Origin: an uncultured bacterium
GTDB taxonomy: Bacteria; Bacteroidota; Bacteroidia; CAILMK01
Assembly (NCBI GenBank): GCA_903835275.1
Contig: CAILMK010000140.1
Span: 1 to 5,554, forward strand
DNA length: 5,554 nt
Direction of reading: 5' to 3'
Shown: positions 1 through 5,554 of the stretch, piece by piece
Position numbering within the stretch: the stretch's first letter is position 1
Layout of the letters: every line of letters starts with the position of its first letter
Notes under the pieces: generated by a model
Seen by the model: only the letters and a program-made list of their open reading frames with translations
Databases searched by the model: none
Told to the model about the DNA's origin: nothing
Program-made: the position numbers and the translations under genes

Positions 1-228
1 AATATCAGCATTCTGGCAGTAAACATCTCCTGCAACACGAGATCCTTCGCCCATTACGACTTTCGCCTTGGAGGTAACTGTTCCGGTAACGCTTCCGTCA
101 ATACGAATGTCTCCGGTAGTGGTCAGCGTTCCTGTAATGACAGTTCCACCGCCGATAATATTTAGTGTGTGAGGATCAATTTCAAAGTGCTTGGCACTTT
201 TGTCTTTGCTGGAATTAAACATAGCCAT
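1..228 (-). CDS. Bactofilin (polymer-forming cytoskeletal protein), N-terminal 76 residues; runs off left edge
   Basis: Bactofilins are small cytoplasmic proteins whose beta-helical core self-assembles into filaments without nucleotide; they help localise cell-wall enzymes. The minus-strand frame opens with ATG at 228-226 and stays open to base 1, giving 76 residues beginning MAMFNSSKDKSAKHFEID. After a short polar N-terminal tail (about residues 1-22) comes the start of the family core: NIIGGGTVITGTL, then GDIRIDGSVTGTV, then KVVMGEGSRVAGDV, the repeating short beta-strand and glycine pattern typical of the right-handed beta-helix. The C-terminal part lies outside the window, so length cannot be judged. 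A second in-frame ATG lies two codons in, but the Shine-Dalgarno match at 235-240 favours the first. The M23 peptidase gene lies upstream on the same strand with a 91-base gap and no visible terminator, so co-transcription is likely. Family assignment is by recognition of sequence pattern, with high confidence. Confidence 0.9.
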   Translation of the reverse strand, partial: MAMFNSSKDKSAKHFEIDPHTLNIIGGGTVITGTLTTTGDIRIDGSVTGTVTSKAKVVMGEGSRVAGDVYCQNADI

Positions 229-234
229 AATCGT

Positions 235-240
235 TCTCCT
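235..240 (-). promoter_or_regulatory. Shine-Dalgarno sequence of the bactofilin gene
   Basis: Read on the minus strand this is AGGAGA, preceded by a run of A, and it ends six bases before the ATG at 228-226. Spacing and sequence are those of a canonical ribosome binding site. It decides the start in favour of the first ATG over the one two codons later. Such strong sites are uncommon in Bacteroidota; the porW and peptidase starts in this window have none, and upstream of the PBP start there is only a short GG (TTAGG). The site may support high expression of an abundant structural protein, which is an inference. Confidence 0.65.
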
Positions 241-319
241 TTTTTTCTCTTTTATTGAAACGTTAAAATATTTTATAAATTTTACAATGTGTTAAATCAT
301 TGAAAATAAATAGTTTATA

Positions 320-1132
320 TTAAAAAGCCACAAATTGTTCCGGATTGAGCGGCTCACCGTTTTGCCATAGTTCAAAGTGTAAATGCGGGCCTGTTGTCAA
401 CTCTCCGCTATTACCAACGAGGGCGATCGCTTCACCGGAATGAACAAAGGTACCAACTTTTTTCAATAAAACCGAATTATGCTTATAAACCGAAATTAAA
501 TTTTTTTCATGTTGCAATATTATGACATTACCTGTTGATGCTGACCATTCTGCAAAAATAACATAGCCATCCATAGTGGCTTTTACAGGGGCATTTCTAC
601 TGGTTACAATGTCCGTTGCATAGTGACCGGTACCGGGGGAAAAATGATCTGTAATATATCCCCTTGCCGGAGGGAAAAAGATCCCGTTTCCGGTGGAGAT
701 CATTGAATCCGGATTTTTTTCAGATTTTACAGCAGAAGTATAAGAAGCCAGGTAAAAAATGCTTTTTGAACTTCTCTCAGAAGAAGTAGAATCGGACATC
801 ATCTTCTTGAGGCTGTTGATCTTAATGTTATACTCCTTAATGATTTGTTCAAGTGAATCCTGCTTACGATCGTTTTCGTACAATTTTGCATTTTCTATGC
901 TGCTTCCACCGCTGCCAATTCCGGGAATGATGATCTTGATCGGAGTGAATGCAAACAGAAGGTATTCCAGCAAAAGCACGATGCAAATCAGCGTTGCAAA
1001 GAATGAAATGAGGTTGACAATTGTCAGTTTGAAACTTGCTTTTCTTTCAAGATGTTCATTATATACTACGATCCTGTAAGGATGGTATATGTTTTGCAGA
1101 AAGTTTTTGATCTTGTCCCTGTTGATAAGCAT
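320..1132 (-). CDS. Membrane-anchored M23 (LytM-type) peptidoglycan endopeptidase
   Basis: Probable zinc metallo-endopeptidase cutting peptide cross-links of peptidoglycan, anchored in the inner membrane with its catalytic domain in the periplasm. The 270 residues show a cytoplasmic N-terminal segment (1-37, with YRIVVYNEHLERKASFKLT, a stretch I recognise from Bacteroidota M23 proteins), one transmembrane helix (about 38-62), the junction AFTPIKIIIPG, a polar probable coiled coil (about 79-112), a linker, and the M23 domain (about 152-266). All expected active-site residues are present: HxxxD at H170/D174 and H252 of the HLH motif as zinc ligands, with H218 (VYKH) and H250 as catalytic histidines, so it should be active rather than a degenerate activator such as EnvC or NlpD. 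The ATG at 1132-1130 has no Shine-Dalgarno, usual for Bacteroidota. Bactofilin follows on the same strand. In other bacteria paired bactofilin and M23 proteins act together in cell shaping, and the cytoplasmic segment is the only part that could contact bactofilin; that contact is inferred here. Confidence 0.9.
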   Translation of the reverse strand: MLINRDKIKNFLQNIYHPYRIVVYNEHLERKASFKLTIVNLISFFATLICIVLLLEYLLFAFTPIKIIIPGIGSGGSSIENAKLYENDRKQDSLEQIIKEYNIKINSLKKMMSDSTSSERSSKSIFYLASYTSAVKSEKNPDSMISTGNGIFFPPARGYITDHFSPGTGHYATDIVTSRNAPVKATMDGYVIFAEWSASTGNVIILQHEKNLISVYKHNSVLLKKVGTFVHSGEAIALVGNSGELTTGPHLHFELWQNGEPLNPEQFVAF

Positions 1133-1210
1133 TGGTAAAGTTAGCGGATTTGATATTCCTTATTATTGGCAAAGTCGGGAAAATTTACGTTTCTTTGCCA
1201 TGAAATAAAA

Positions 1211-1218
1211 TAAATTTG
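1211..1218 (+). promoter_or_regulatory. Candidate -7 box (TAAATTTG) for porW
   Basis: TAAATTTG matches the Bacteroidota -7 consensus TAnnTTTG exactly. No good -33 TTTG lies at the usual distance; the nearest, at 1194-1197, leaves only 13 bases between. Its last base is the G of the GTG codon used as the porW start, so if functional the transcript would begin near 1224 and translation would have to start further in, for example at the TTG at 1263. Support is one short motif only. Confidence 0.28.
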
Positions 1219-4064
1219 TGATTTCAAAGTTACATAATCCGGATACCTTTTTGAAAATACACTTGAAGAAATATATTTACCGTTCGGGCTTGCTGCTGCT
1301 TTTCCTCACCGGATTATGGGGTTGCAAGAACTTTAAGCATACTAAAGTTGGTCATTTCTACCACAATATGACGGCGCATTATAATGCCTATTTTAATGCG
1401 AAGGAAAAACTTAAGCTGGTGGAACAGAAGCTTTATGACGGTACTGAAGATAATTATGCGGGTGTGATTGCGCTATATTCGATAGGTACTGAAGCACTCG
1501 CCAAATCATCAGGCGGTGATCTTGATATCGTCGTAAAAAAATGCACGAAGGTTATTAAGAAACATGATGTGAGTGACTGGGTGGATGATGCCTATCTGCT
1601 CATAGGCAAGGCATCCTATTACAAAAGGGATTACTACCAGGCAATAGAAACCTTTGAATACGTTTCCAACAAATATGGCAAGGAAGAACCCGGCATGGAA
1701 GCTCAGTATTGGATTGCCCGTTGCTATCTTGAACTGAATAAACTGAACGACGCCCTGGCGCAGATATCATCCATGAAAAGCTCAAAATTAGTTCCTGAGT
1801 GGATCAAGGGCCAGTATCTTGTTACCGAAGCTGATTATTATATCCGTAGTGAAGAATTTAAGCTTGCCGCTGAAAAGCTGGAAAAAGCAATGCCCGATGT
1901 GAAAGGACACAAATACCGCATCCGTTATTATTTCATTCTCGGACAACTGTACGGCAAAATTGGCAACATTAAAAAATCTTCTTATTATTATAATGAAGTA
2001 ATTCACCGCGTTTCCCCATACGAATTAAGCTTTGAAGCTAAAATGGGGCTTGCTGACTCCTACGAAGCGCAAACACTCAAGGAGAAAAAGAAGATTTATA
2101 ATTTTCTTATCAAGCTTACGAAAGATTCTAAAAACAACAGTCTGTATCTGGACCAGGTATTCTTCCAGTTATCCAAAATAGAATTGAAAGAAGGCAATGT
2201 TCCCAAGGCTATTGTTTACCTTAAAACATCTGCACATACAAGCACGAGGAATAAATACCAGAAGGCCGTCAGCTACAGCACACTTGGAGATCTGTATTAT
2301 AAAATGCTGGATTACAAGGATGCCAAGATATTTTATGACAGCGCATCATTTACAGCATCCTCCAAAGGATTTACAAGTTCTGATGTGTTTAAAAAGAAAC
2401 AAAAAACACTTAGTGACCTGCTAGCAAACCTTATTGTAATCCATGACCAGGACAGCCTTCAAAAACTTGCCCAGTTGCCAAGTGAGGAAGTTGATAAATT
2501 AATAGATAAAAAAATAGCTGACGATAAGGCTGAAGTGGAACGTAAAAAACTTGAAGCGGAAGCGATGAAGAAGCATCAGGATGAAATGGCAGCGGATCAG
2601 GCCAACCAGAGTCAGTCTAACTTTGCAGTAAACTTTGATCAGGGCGGCAGTAGTTTGCCCGGAGGAAATGCCACCGCAGGAAATAATTCAGGTGCTGGCG
2701 GTAGTGCTGCTGCAGGCGGCGCCGCGGCAGTAGACCCAACTTCGTTTTATGGCAATACGGATGCGAACGCATTTTATTTTGATAATCCTGCCCTTGTGAC
2801 GCAAGGTGCGGCAGACTTTGCCCGCAAGTGGGGAAGAAGGCCTTTGCAGGATGATTGGAGAAGGAAAACAAAATCTACCAATCCCATTTCTGATGATAAT
2901 AACAGCCAGGCACAATCAGGTGGTAAAAACAACACCAATGCTGACGGCAAATCATCCACCGGAACTGATTCAACCGGCAAAACAAAGGCACCTACGGATC
3001 TTACCGCCAATATGCCTACTGATGTAGCTGTTGACAAAAAGCAATTCTACAAGGATATTCCTTACTCCAAGGCGCAGTTAAGGTTTTCCAACAAGAGAAT
3101 TGAAGATGCATTATTTAATTCCGGAACGATCTACTATGAGCAATTAAAACAACTGGATAAGTCAGCTGAAAAATTTGAAGAACTGGTCAGGCGTTTTCCT
3201 GATAGCAAGTATCTTTTGAAGGCGCATTATTATTTGTATAAGATCTATGACGAATTGAAGGATGAGGCAAAAAGCAACGAACATAAAAACTTTATCCTGC
3301 AGAATTATCCGGGTAGTGAATATGCAATGCTGATCAAGAGCCCTGAACTTCTGCGTCAGAAGTTAGCACGGAAAGTAAATCCTGAACTGGAGGAATTATA
3401 TACCAAGACATTTGAACTGTACAAGCAGGATAAGTGTGAGGAAGTACAGGCAAATTTTGTTGCGAGTATCCAGATGAATAACAATTACCTGCTTCCAAAA
3501 TTTGATTACCTGCGTGCAATATGCCCGCTAAAACATGATACGGGTTCCGTTTTATCAGATACCCTCAAGGCATATAGCAGGCGTTATCCGGGTGATGAAA
3601 TGGCTCATGAGGCAGACAGGCTACTGAAGCTGCTTGAAGAAAAAAGGATACAGGCAAGATTTAAACCAAAAGTAGTGGATTCTGTAGTTAAGGAAAGACC
3701 TTCGCCATATAAGAAAAACGATACAATCGCCCAGTTTTATGCGTTTACATTCCCTATGCAAAAAATATCCGCTGATAAGATCAAGGCTGCATTTTCCGAT
3801 TACAATACTGCGAATTTCGCCAATGAAAACCTGGTGCTTTCCTCAACGATCATTTCAGGGGAAAATGTGATCATCGTGCGCAATTTCGGTGATATTAAAC
3901 GCGCCATAAATTATTACACTGTTATTGGCAGGAATAATGAATTTTACGATAAGCTAAATGTAGGCGCTCACAGAGAGTTTATTATTTCCGAAGATAACTT
4001 TAAGCTTTTGCAACAGGATAAGGACCTGGGCTTTTACCAGAAATTTTATAAAGCCAACTATTAG
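1218..4064 (+). CDS. porW: PorW/SprE-like TPR lipoprotein of the type IX secretion system
   Basis: PorW/SprE is an envelope lipoprotein needed for type IX secretion and, in gliding species, for motility; it is thought to link parts of the secretion machine. The 948-residue product has a signal peptide with hydrophobic core LLLLFLTGLWG and a lipobox-like Cys at residue 36. It then shows the family hallmark HNMTAHYNAYFNAKEKL (49-65), TPR-like helical pairs (about 120-375), a charged helix (about 425-460), a Gly/Ala/Ser-rich linker (about 475-505), the second hallmark with NPALV and RKWGRRPLQDDWRR (518-549), a polar linker (550-605), the segment YKDIPYSKAQL plus more TPR-like repeats (611-705), and the conserved C-terminal region with FIISEDNF and YQKFYKANY (about 835-948). 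Length is in the family's range. The start is unsure: GTG 1218 gives a long n-region of about 23 residues, whereas TTG 1263 would give a tidier signal peptide beginning MKKYIYRSG with Cys at 21. The PBP gene follows after one base. P. gingivalis uses porW; F. johnsoniae uses sprE. Confidence 0.9.
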   Translation: MISKLHNPDTFLKIHLKKYIYRSGLLLLFLTGLWGCKNFKHTKVGHFYHNMTAHYNAYFNAKEKLKLVEQKLYDGTEDNYAGVIALYSIGTEALAKSSGGDLDIVVKKCTKVIKKHDVSDWVDDAYLLIGKASYYKRDYYQAIETFEYVSNKYGKEEPGMEAQYWIARCYLELNKLNDALAQISSMKSSKLVPEWIKGQYLVTEADYYIRSEEFKLAAEKLEKAMPDVKGHKYRIRYYFILGQLYGKIGNIKKSSYYYNEVIHRVSPYELSFEAKMGLADSYEAQTLKEKKKIYNFLIKLTKDSKNNSLYLDQVFFQLSKIELKEGNVPKAIVYLKTSAHTSTRNKYQKAVSYSTLGDLYYKMLDYKDAKIFYDSASFTASSKGFTSSDVFKKKQKTLSDLLANLIVIHDQDSLQKLAQLPSEEVDKLIDKKIADDKAEVERKKLEAEAMKKHQDEMAADQANQSQSNFAVNFDQGGSSLPGGNATAGNNSGAGGSAAAGGAAAVDPTSFYGNTDANAFYFDNPALVTQGAADFARKWGRRPLQDDWRRKTKSTNPISDDNNSQAQSGGKNNTNADGKSSTGTDSTGKTKAPTDLTANMPTDVAVDKKQFYKDIPYSKAQLRFSNKRIEDALFNSGTIYYEQLKQLDKSAEKFEELVRRFPDSKYLLKAHYYLYKIYDELKDEAKSNEHKNFILQNYPGSEYAMLIKSPELLRQKLARKVNPELEELYTKTFELYKQDKCEEVQANFVASIQMNNNYLLPKFDYLRAICPLKHDTGSVLSDTLKAYSRRYPGDEMAHEADRLLKLLEEKRIQARFKPKVVDSVVKERPSPYKKNDTIAQFYAFTFPMQKISADKIKAAFSDYNTANFANENLVLSSTIISGENVIIVRNFGDIKRAINYYTVIGRNNEFYDKLNVGAHREFIISEDNFKLLQQDKDLGFYQKFYKANY
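1225..1256 (-). promoter_or_regulatory. Candidate Bacteroidota-type promoter for the M23 peptidase-bactofilin pair
   Basis: On the minus strand TAACTTTG (1232-1225) fits the Bacteroidota -7 consensus TAnnTTTG exactly. Twenty bases upstream is TTTC (1256-1253), three of four matches to the -33 box TTTG, within the usual spacing of about 19-21. Transcription would start near 1217-1219 and give a leader of roughly 85 bases before the ATG at 1132. The box lies inside the annotated 5' end of the oppositely oriented porW gene. A chance match is possible, as the consensus is short and AT-rich. Confidence 0.4.
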
Positions 4065-4065
4065 G

Positions 4066-5241
4066 ATGAAAAGAATAAAAAAACACCTGATTCTTATTCT
4101 CTGGATATGTTTCGGGTTCGCACTTGTAGCACCCTCCCTGGTACTTTATTTAATTTCAATTGATGTTTTCGGCAAGCTGCCTACTACTGATAAGCTTGAA
4201 AATCCCGATGCCGCACTGGCAACAGAAATTTATTCCTCTGACGGAATCCTCCTGGGAAAATATTTTAATGAGAACCGCACACCCGTTACATACGACCACA
4301 TCAGTAAAAACATGATCAATGCGCTGGTCGCTACGGAAGATGTACGTTTTAAAGATCATGCAGGAATTGATTTTACAGGACTTTCACGTGCCATACTGAA
4401 GCCGGTATTTACGCTCGGTATTGGACACGCCGGAGGAGCCAGTACCATATCCCAGCAGTTGGCAAAAAATCTTTTCGGCAGGCCACACTTCAAACACAAA
4501 TGGCAGGTGCTACTTCAAAAAATGAAGGAGTGGGTGATTGCTGTCCGCCTGGAGAAATTTTATACCAAGGAAGAGATCGTTTCCATGTATCTTAATACAG
4601 TTGATTTCAGCAATAATGCCTTCGGGATAAAATCAGCGGCAAGTACCTATTTCAATACCACTCCAACAGATCTTTCTGTACCTGAAGCAGCCATGTTGGT
4701 AGGATTGCTGAAGGCACCATCTGCTTATTCTCCTACGCAACATCCCAAGGCTGCACTCAACAGGAGAAATACTGTATTGGGGCAAATGCTGAAATACGAT
4801 TACCTTACTAAAAATGAATTCAAAGAATATTGTGCTGAGGATATTTCCCTGGATATGCACGCCGATAGTCATGATGAAGGCGAAGGGACTTATTTCCGTG
4901 AGTACATAAAGAATATGGCAAAAAAAGTTGCCGAGGATAATGACCTGGATCTTTATTCCGATGGACTAAAAATTTATACGACTATTGATAGCCGCATGCA
5001 AAAATATGCTGAGGAAGCTGCCTACAAACACCTCAAGGAAATGCAGGGAAAGCTTTACAAGCAATTTGCAAAAGTGCATCCCTGGGATGAGCATCCTGAA
5101 ATTGTAGATCTTGCTGTGAAAAGATCAGTAAGATATGCCGCATTGAAAGCCATAGGCGTAAGTGATGTACGGATCAGTAAAATATTCAATTCACCACTAA
5201 GGATGAAAGTATTTTCGTATAGGGATTACGCACAAATGTAA
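4066..5241 (+). CDS. mrcA: Class A penicillin-binding protein (PBP1A type), truncated: glycosyltransferase intact, transpeptidase lost at junction
   Basis: Class A PBPs polymerise lipid II into glycan strands and cross-link them at the outer face of the inner membrane. This frame shows a basic N-terminus and one transmembrane helix (about 7-31), then a full GT51 domain (about 55-230): EDVRFKDHAG (91-100, E91 the catalytic glutamate), GGASTISQQLAKN (123-135), KEWVIAVRLEKFYTKEE (154-170), YLNT (175-178) and AAMLVGLLKAPSAYSP (208-223). The linker to the transpeptidase region starts with LKIYTTIDSRMQ (301-312). Family-like sequence continues to about MKVFSY (380-385), then six unrelated residues and a stop. 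The SxxK, SxN and KTG transpeptidase motifs are absent; relatives are about 700-850 residues, so roughly half is missing. ATG 4066 follows the porW stop with one base between (TAGGATG), suggesting translational coupling. The loss coincides with a GC drop and a broken opposite gene, so it is probably caused by the join rather than by a natural stop codon. Family assignment is certain; the symbol follows common usage. Confidence 0.92.
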   Translation: MKRIKKHLILILWICFGFALVAPSLVLYLISIDVFGKLPTTDKLENPDAALATEIYSSDGILLGKYFNENRTPVTYDHISKNMINALVATEDVRFKDHAGIDFTGLSRAILKPVFTLGIGHAGGASTISQQLAKNLFGRPHFKHKWQVLLQKMKEWVIAVRLEKFYTKEEIVSMYLNTVDFSNNAFGIKSAASTYFNTTPTDLSVPEAAMLVGLLKAPSAYSPTQHPKAALNRRNTVLGQMLKYDYLTKNEFKEYCAEDISLDMHADSHDEGEGTYFREYIKNMAKKVAEDNDLDLYSDGLKIYTTIDSRMQKYAEEAAYKHLKEMQGKLYKQFAKVHPWDEHPEIVDLAVKRSVRYAALKAIGVSDVRISKIFNSPLRMKVFSYRDYAQM

Positions 5242-5539
5242 ATTTGAAAAATTCGTCCATATGCGATTTATTTGCGTTTTGATGCGAATAAAAATATCGA
5301 TATTTCCCCATTTTACGAATCGTATGTTTGTCCCGTATATGTTTATCAATATAATGTTCATCTCCTATAAAATCGATATAGTTTTCATGATCATCATGGC
5401 ATATTTCTAAAAAATCGTAATTGTGCAAAATATCAATCACACTATTTCCACCACATTTTGGATTATGAAAAAAATGGAAATCTGAAGAAAAATATACTTT
5501 ACTTTCTTCGGTCTGTTTAAAATGTAATACTCGGTTCAT
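5186..5539 (-). CDS. Sulfotransferase (family-2-like), N-terminal part, cut off at junction
   Basis: Likely PAPS-dependent sulfotransferase, a family that moves sulfate onto carbohydrates or other acceptors; the substrate cannot be told. The 117-residue frame shows the 5'-phosphosulfate loop FHNPKCGGNSV (24-34, K28 and S33) and the 3'-phosphate motif FVRNPYTKILS (102-112, R104 and S112), spaced as in Sulfotransfer_2-type proteins. Homology should go on for another hundred or more residues, but the frame ends in SLVVN at a stop within sequence that reads as the PBP gene on the other strand, so genuine sequence probably ends near 5201-5222. ATG 5539 has only 15 AT-rich bases upstream in the window and no Shine-Dalgarno. 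No signal peptide or membrane segment is seen. GC is about 27% against about 39% in the neighbouring PBP, with A/T-ending codons dominant, so it comes from another genome or from acquired DNA. Confidence 0.72.
   Translation of the reverse strand: MNRVLHFKQTEESKVYFSSDFHFFHNPKCGGNSVIDILHNYDFLEICHDDHENYIDFIGDEHYIDKHIRDKHTIRKMGKYRYFYSHQNANKSHMDEFFKFTFVRNPYTKILSSLVVN
5201..5224. other. Junction between two unrelated DNA segments (probable chimeric join)
   Basis: Plus-strand reading keeps PBP1A-like residues up to about the TAT codon at 5218-5220 and loses them from about 5224. Minus-strand reading keeps the sulfotransferase motif RNPY down to 5219 and plausibly its serine near 5204-5206. The breakpoint therefore lies within these ~24 bases, perhaps with a short stretch compatible with both partners. 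GC changes here from about 39% (4921-5220) to about 27% (5241-5554). No inverted repeat, target duplication or transposase is seen. Exact position is uncertain by about ten bases. Confidence 0.7.
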
Positions 5540-5554
5540 AATTTATTTTTTAAA

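Noticed and set aside
264..275. Perfect 12-base palindrome TAAAATATTTTA between peptidase and bactofilin genes
   Set aside because: It consists only of A and T, so hairpin stability is negligible and chance occurrence in this AT-rich spacer is likely; not a terminator.
285..302. Inverted repeat CAATG / CATTG with 8-base loop in the same spacer
   Set aside because: A five-pair stem with no following T-run on either strand is too weak for a terminator and has no known operator resemblance.
759..1079. 106-residue plus-strand open frame opposite the M23 peptidase
   Set aside because: It lies wholly antisense to a gene with complete M23 motifs, and its product is a leucine/serine-rich sequence without recognisable domain or initiation signals.
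2617..3037. Several overlapping minus- and plus-strand frames in the middle of porW
   Set aside because: They overlap each other and a gene with family hallmarks; the GC-richer Gly/Ala linker coding region lowers stop frequency in other frames, which explains them.
4066..5241. A natural stand-alone glycosyltransferase (MtgA-like) rather than a truncated PBP
   Set aside because: The frame continues some 85 residues past the start of the transpeptidase region (LKIYTTID onward) with PBP1A-like sequence, which monofunctional enzymes lack, and it stops exactly at the compositional break.
5186..5241. Genuine convergent overlapping gene pair
   Set aside because: Both proteins lose family homology inside the overlap and both lack essential C-terminal parts, which a real overlapping pair would not.
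5200..5260. Insertion-sequence boundary or attachment site at the junction
   Set aside because: No terminal inverted repeat, direct duplication, transposase, integrase or tRNA end is visible on either side.

Overview
The window looks like chromosomal DNA of a Bacteroidota bacterium, with one foreign-looking piece at its right end. Three things point to Bacteroidota: a PorW/SprE-type lipoprotein of the type IX secretion system (T9SS), an M23 peptidase carrying the N-terminal segment typical of that phylum, and matches to the TAnnTTTG promoter box. No 16S or other species-level marker is present, so a finer placement is not supported. GC content by hand count is about 39% just left of position 5220 and about 27% to its right.

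Layout. On the minus strand, reading leftward from about 1132, come a membrane-anchored M23 (LytM-type) endopeptidase (320-1132) and, after a 91-base gap, a bactofilin (1-228) that runs off the left edge. An 85-base divergent spacer (1133-1217) separates them from the plus-strand pair: a 948-residue PorW/SprE-like TPR lipoprotein (1218-4064) and, one base after its stop codon, a class A penicillin-binding protein (4066-5241). The last ~330 bases hold the N-terminal part of a family-2-like sulfotransferase on the minus strand (5186-5539). No gene-free stretch exceeds 91 bases, and no RNA genes, CRISPR arrays or insertion sequences were seen.

How the genes fit together. The left and centre form a cell-envelope neighbourhood. 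Bactofilin is a cytoplasmic polymer that, in several bacteria, positions an adjacent M23 hydrolase. The class A PBP makes peptidoglycan. PorW is part of the T9SS, which must cross and attach to the same wall. Combined regulation is an inference from gene order and spacing only.

The most notable feature is at about 5201-5224. Here the PBP loses its family homology just inside the transpeptidase region, with the whole catalytic part missing, and the oppositely oriented sulfotransferase is cut off just after its second PAPS-binding motif. Two unrelated genes broken at the same point, with a sharp GC change, is best explained by a chimeric join (assembly or amplification artefact). A real rearrangement is the less likely alternative. 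I found no convincing undescribed system in this window.
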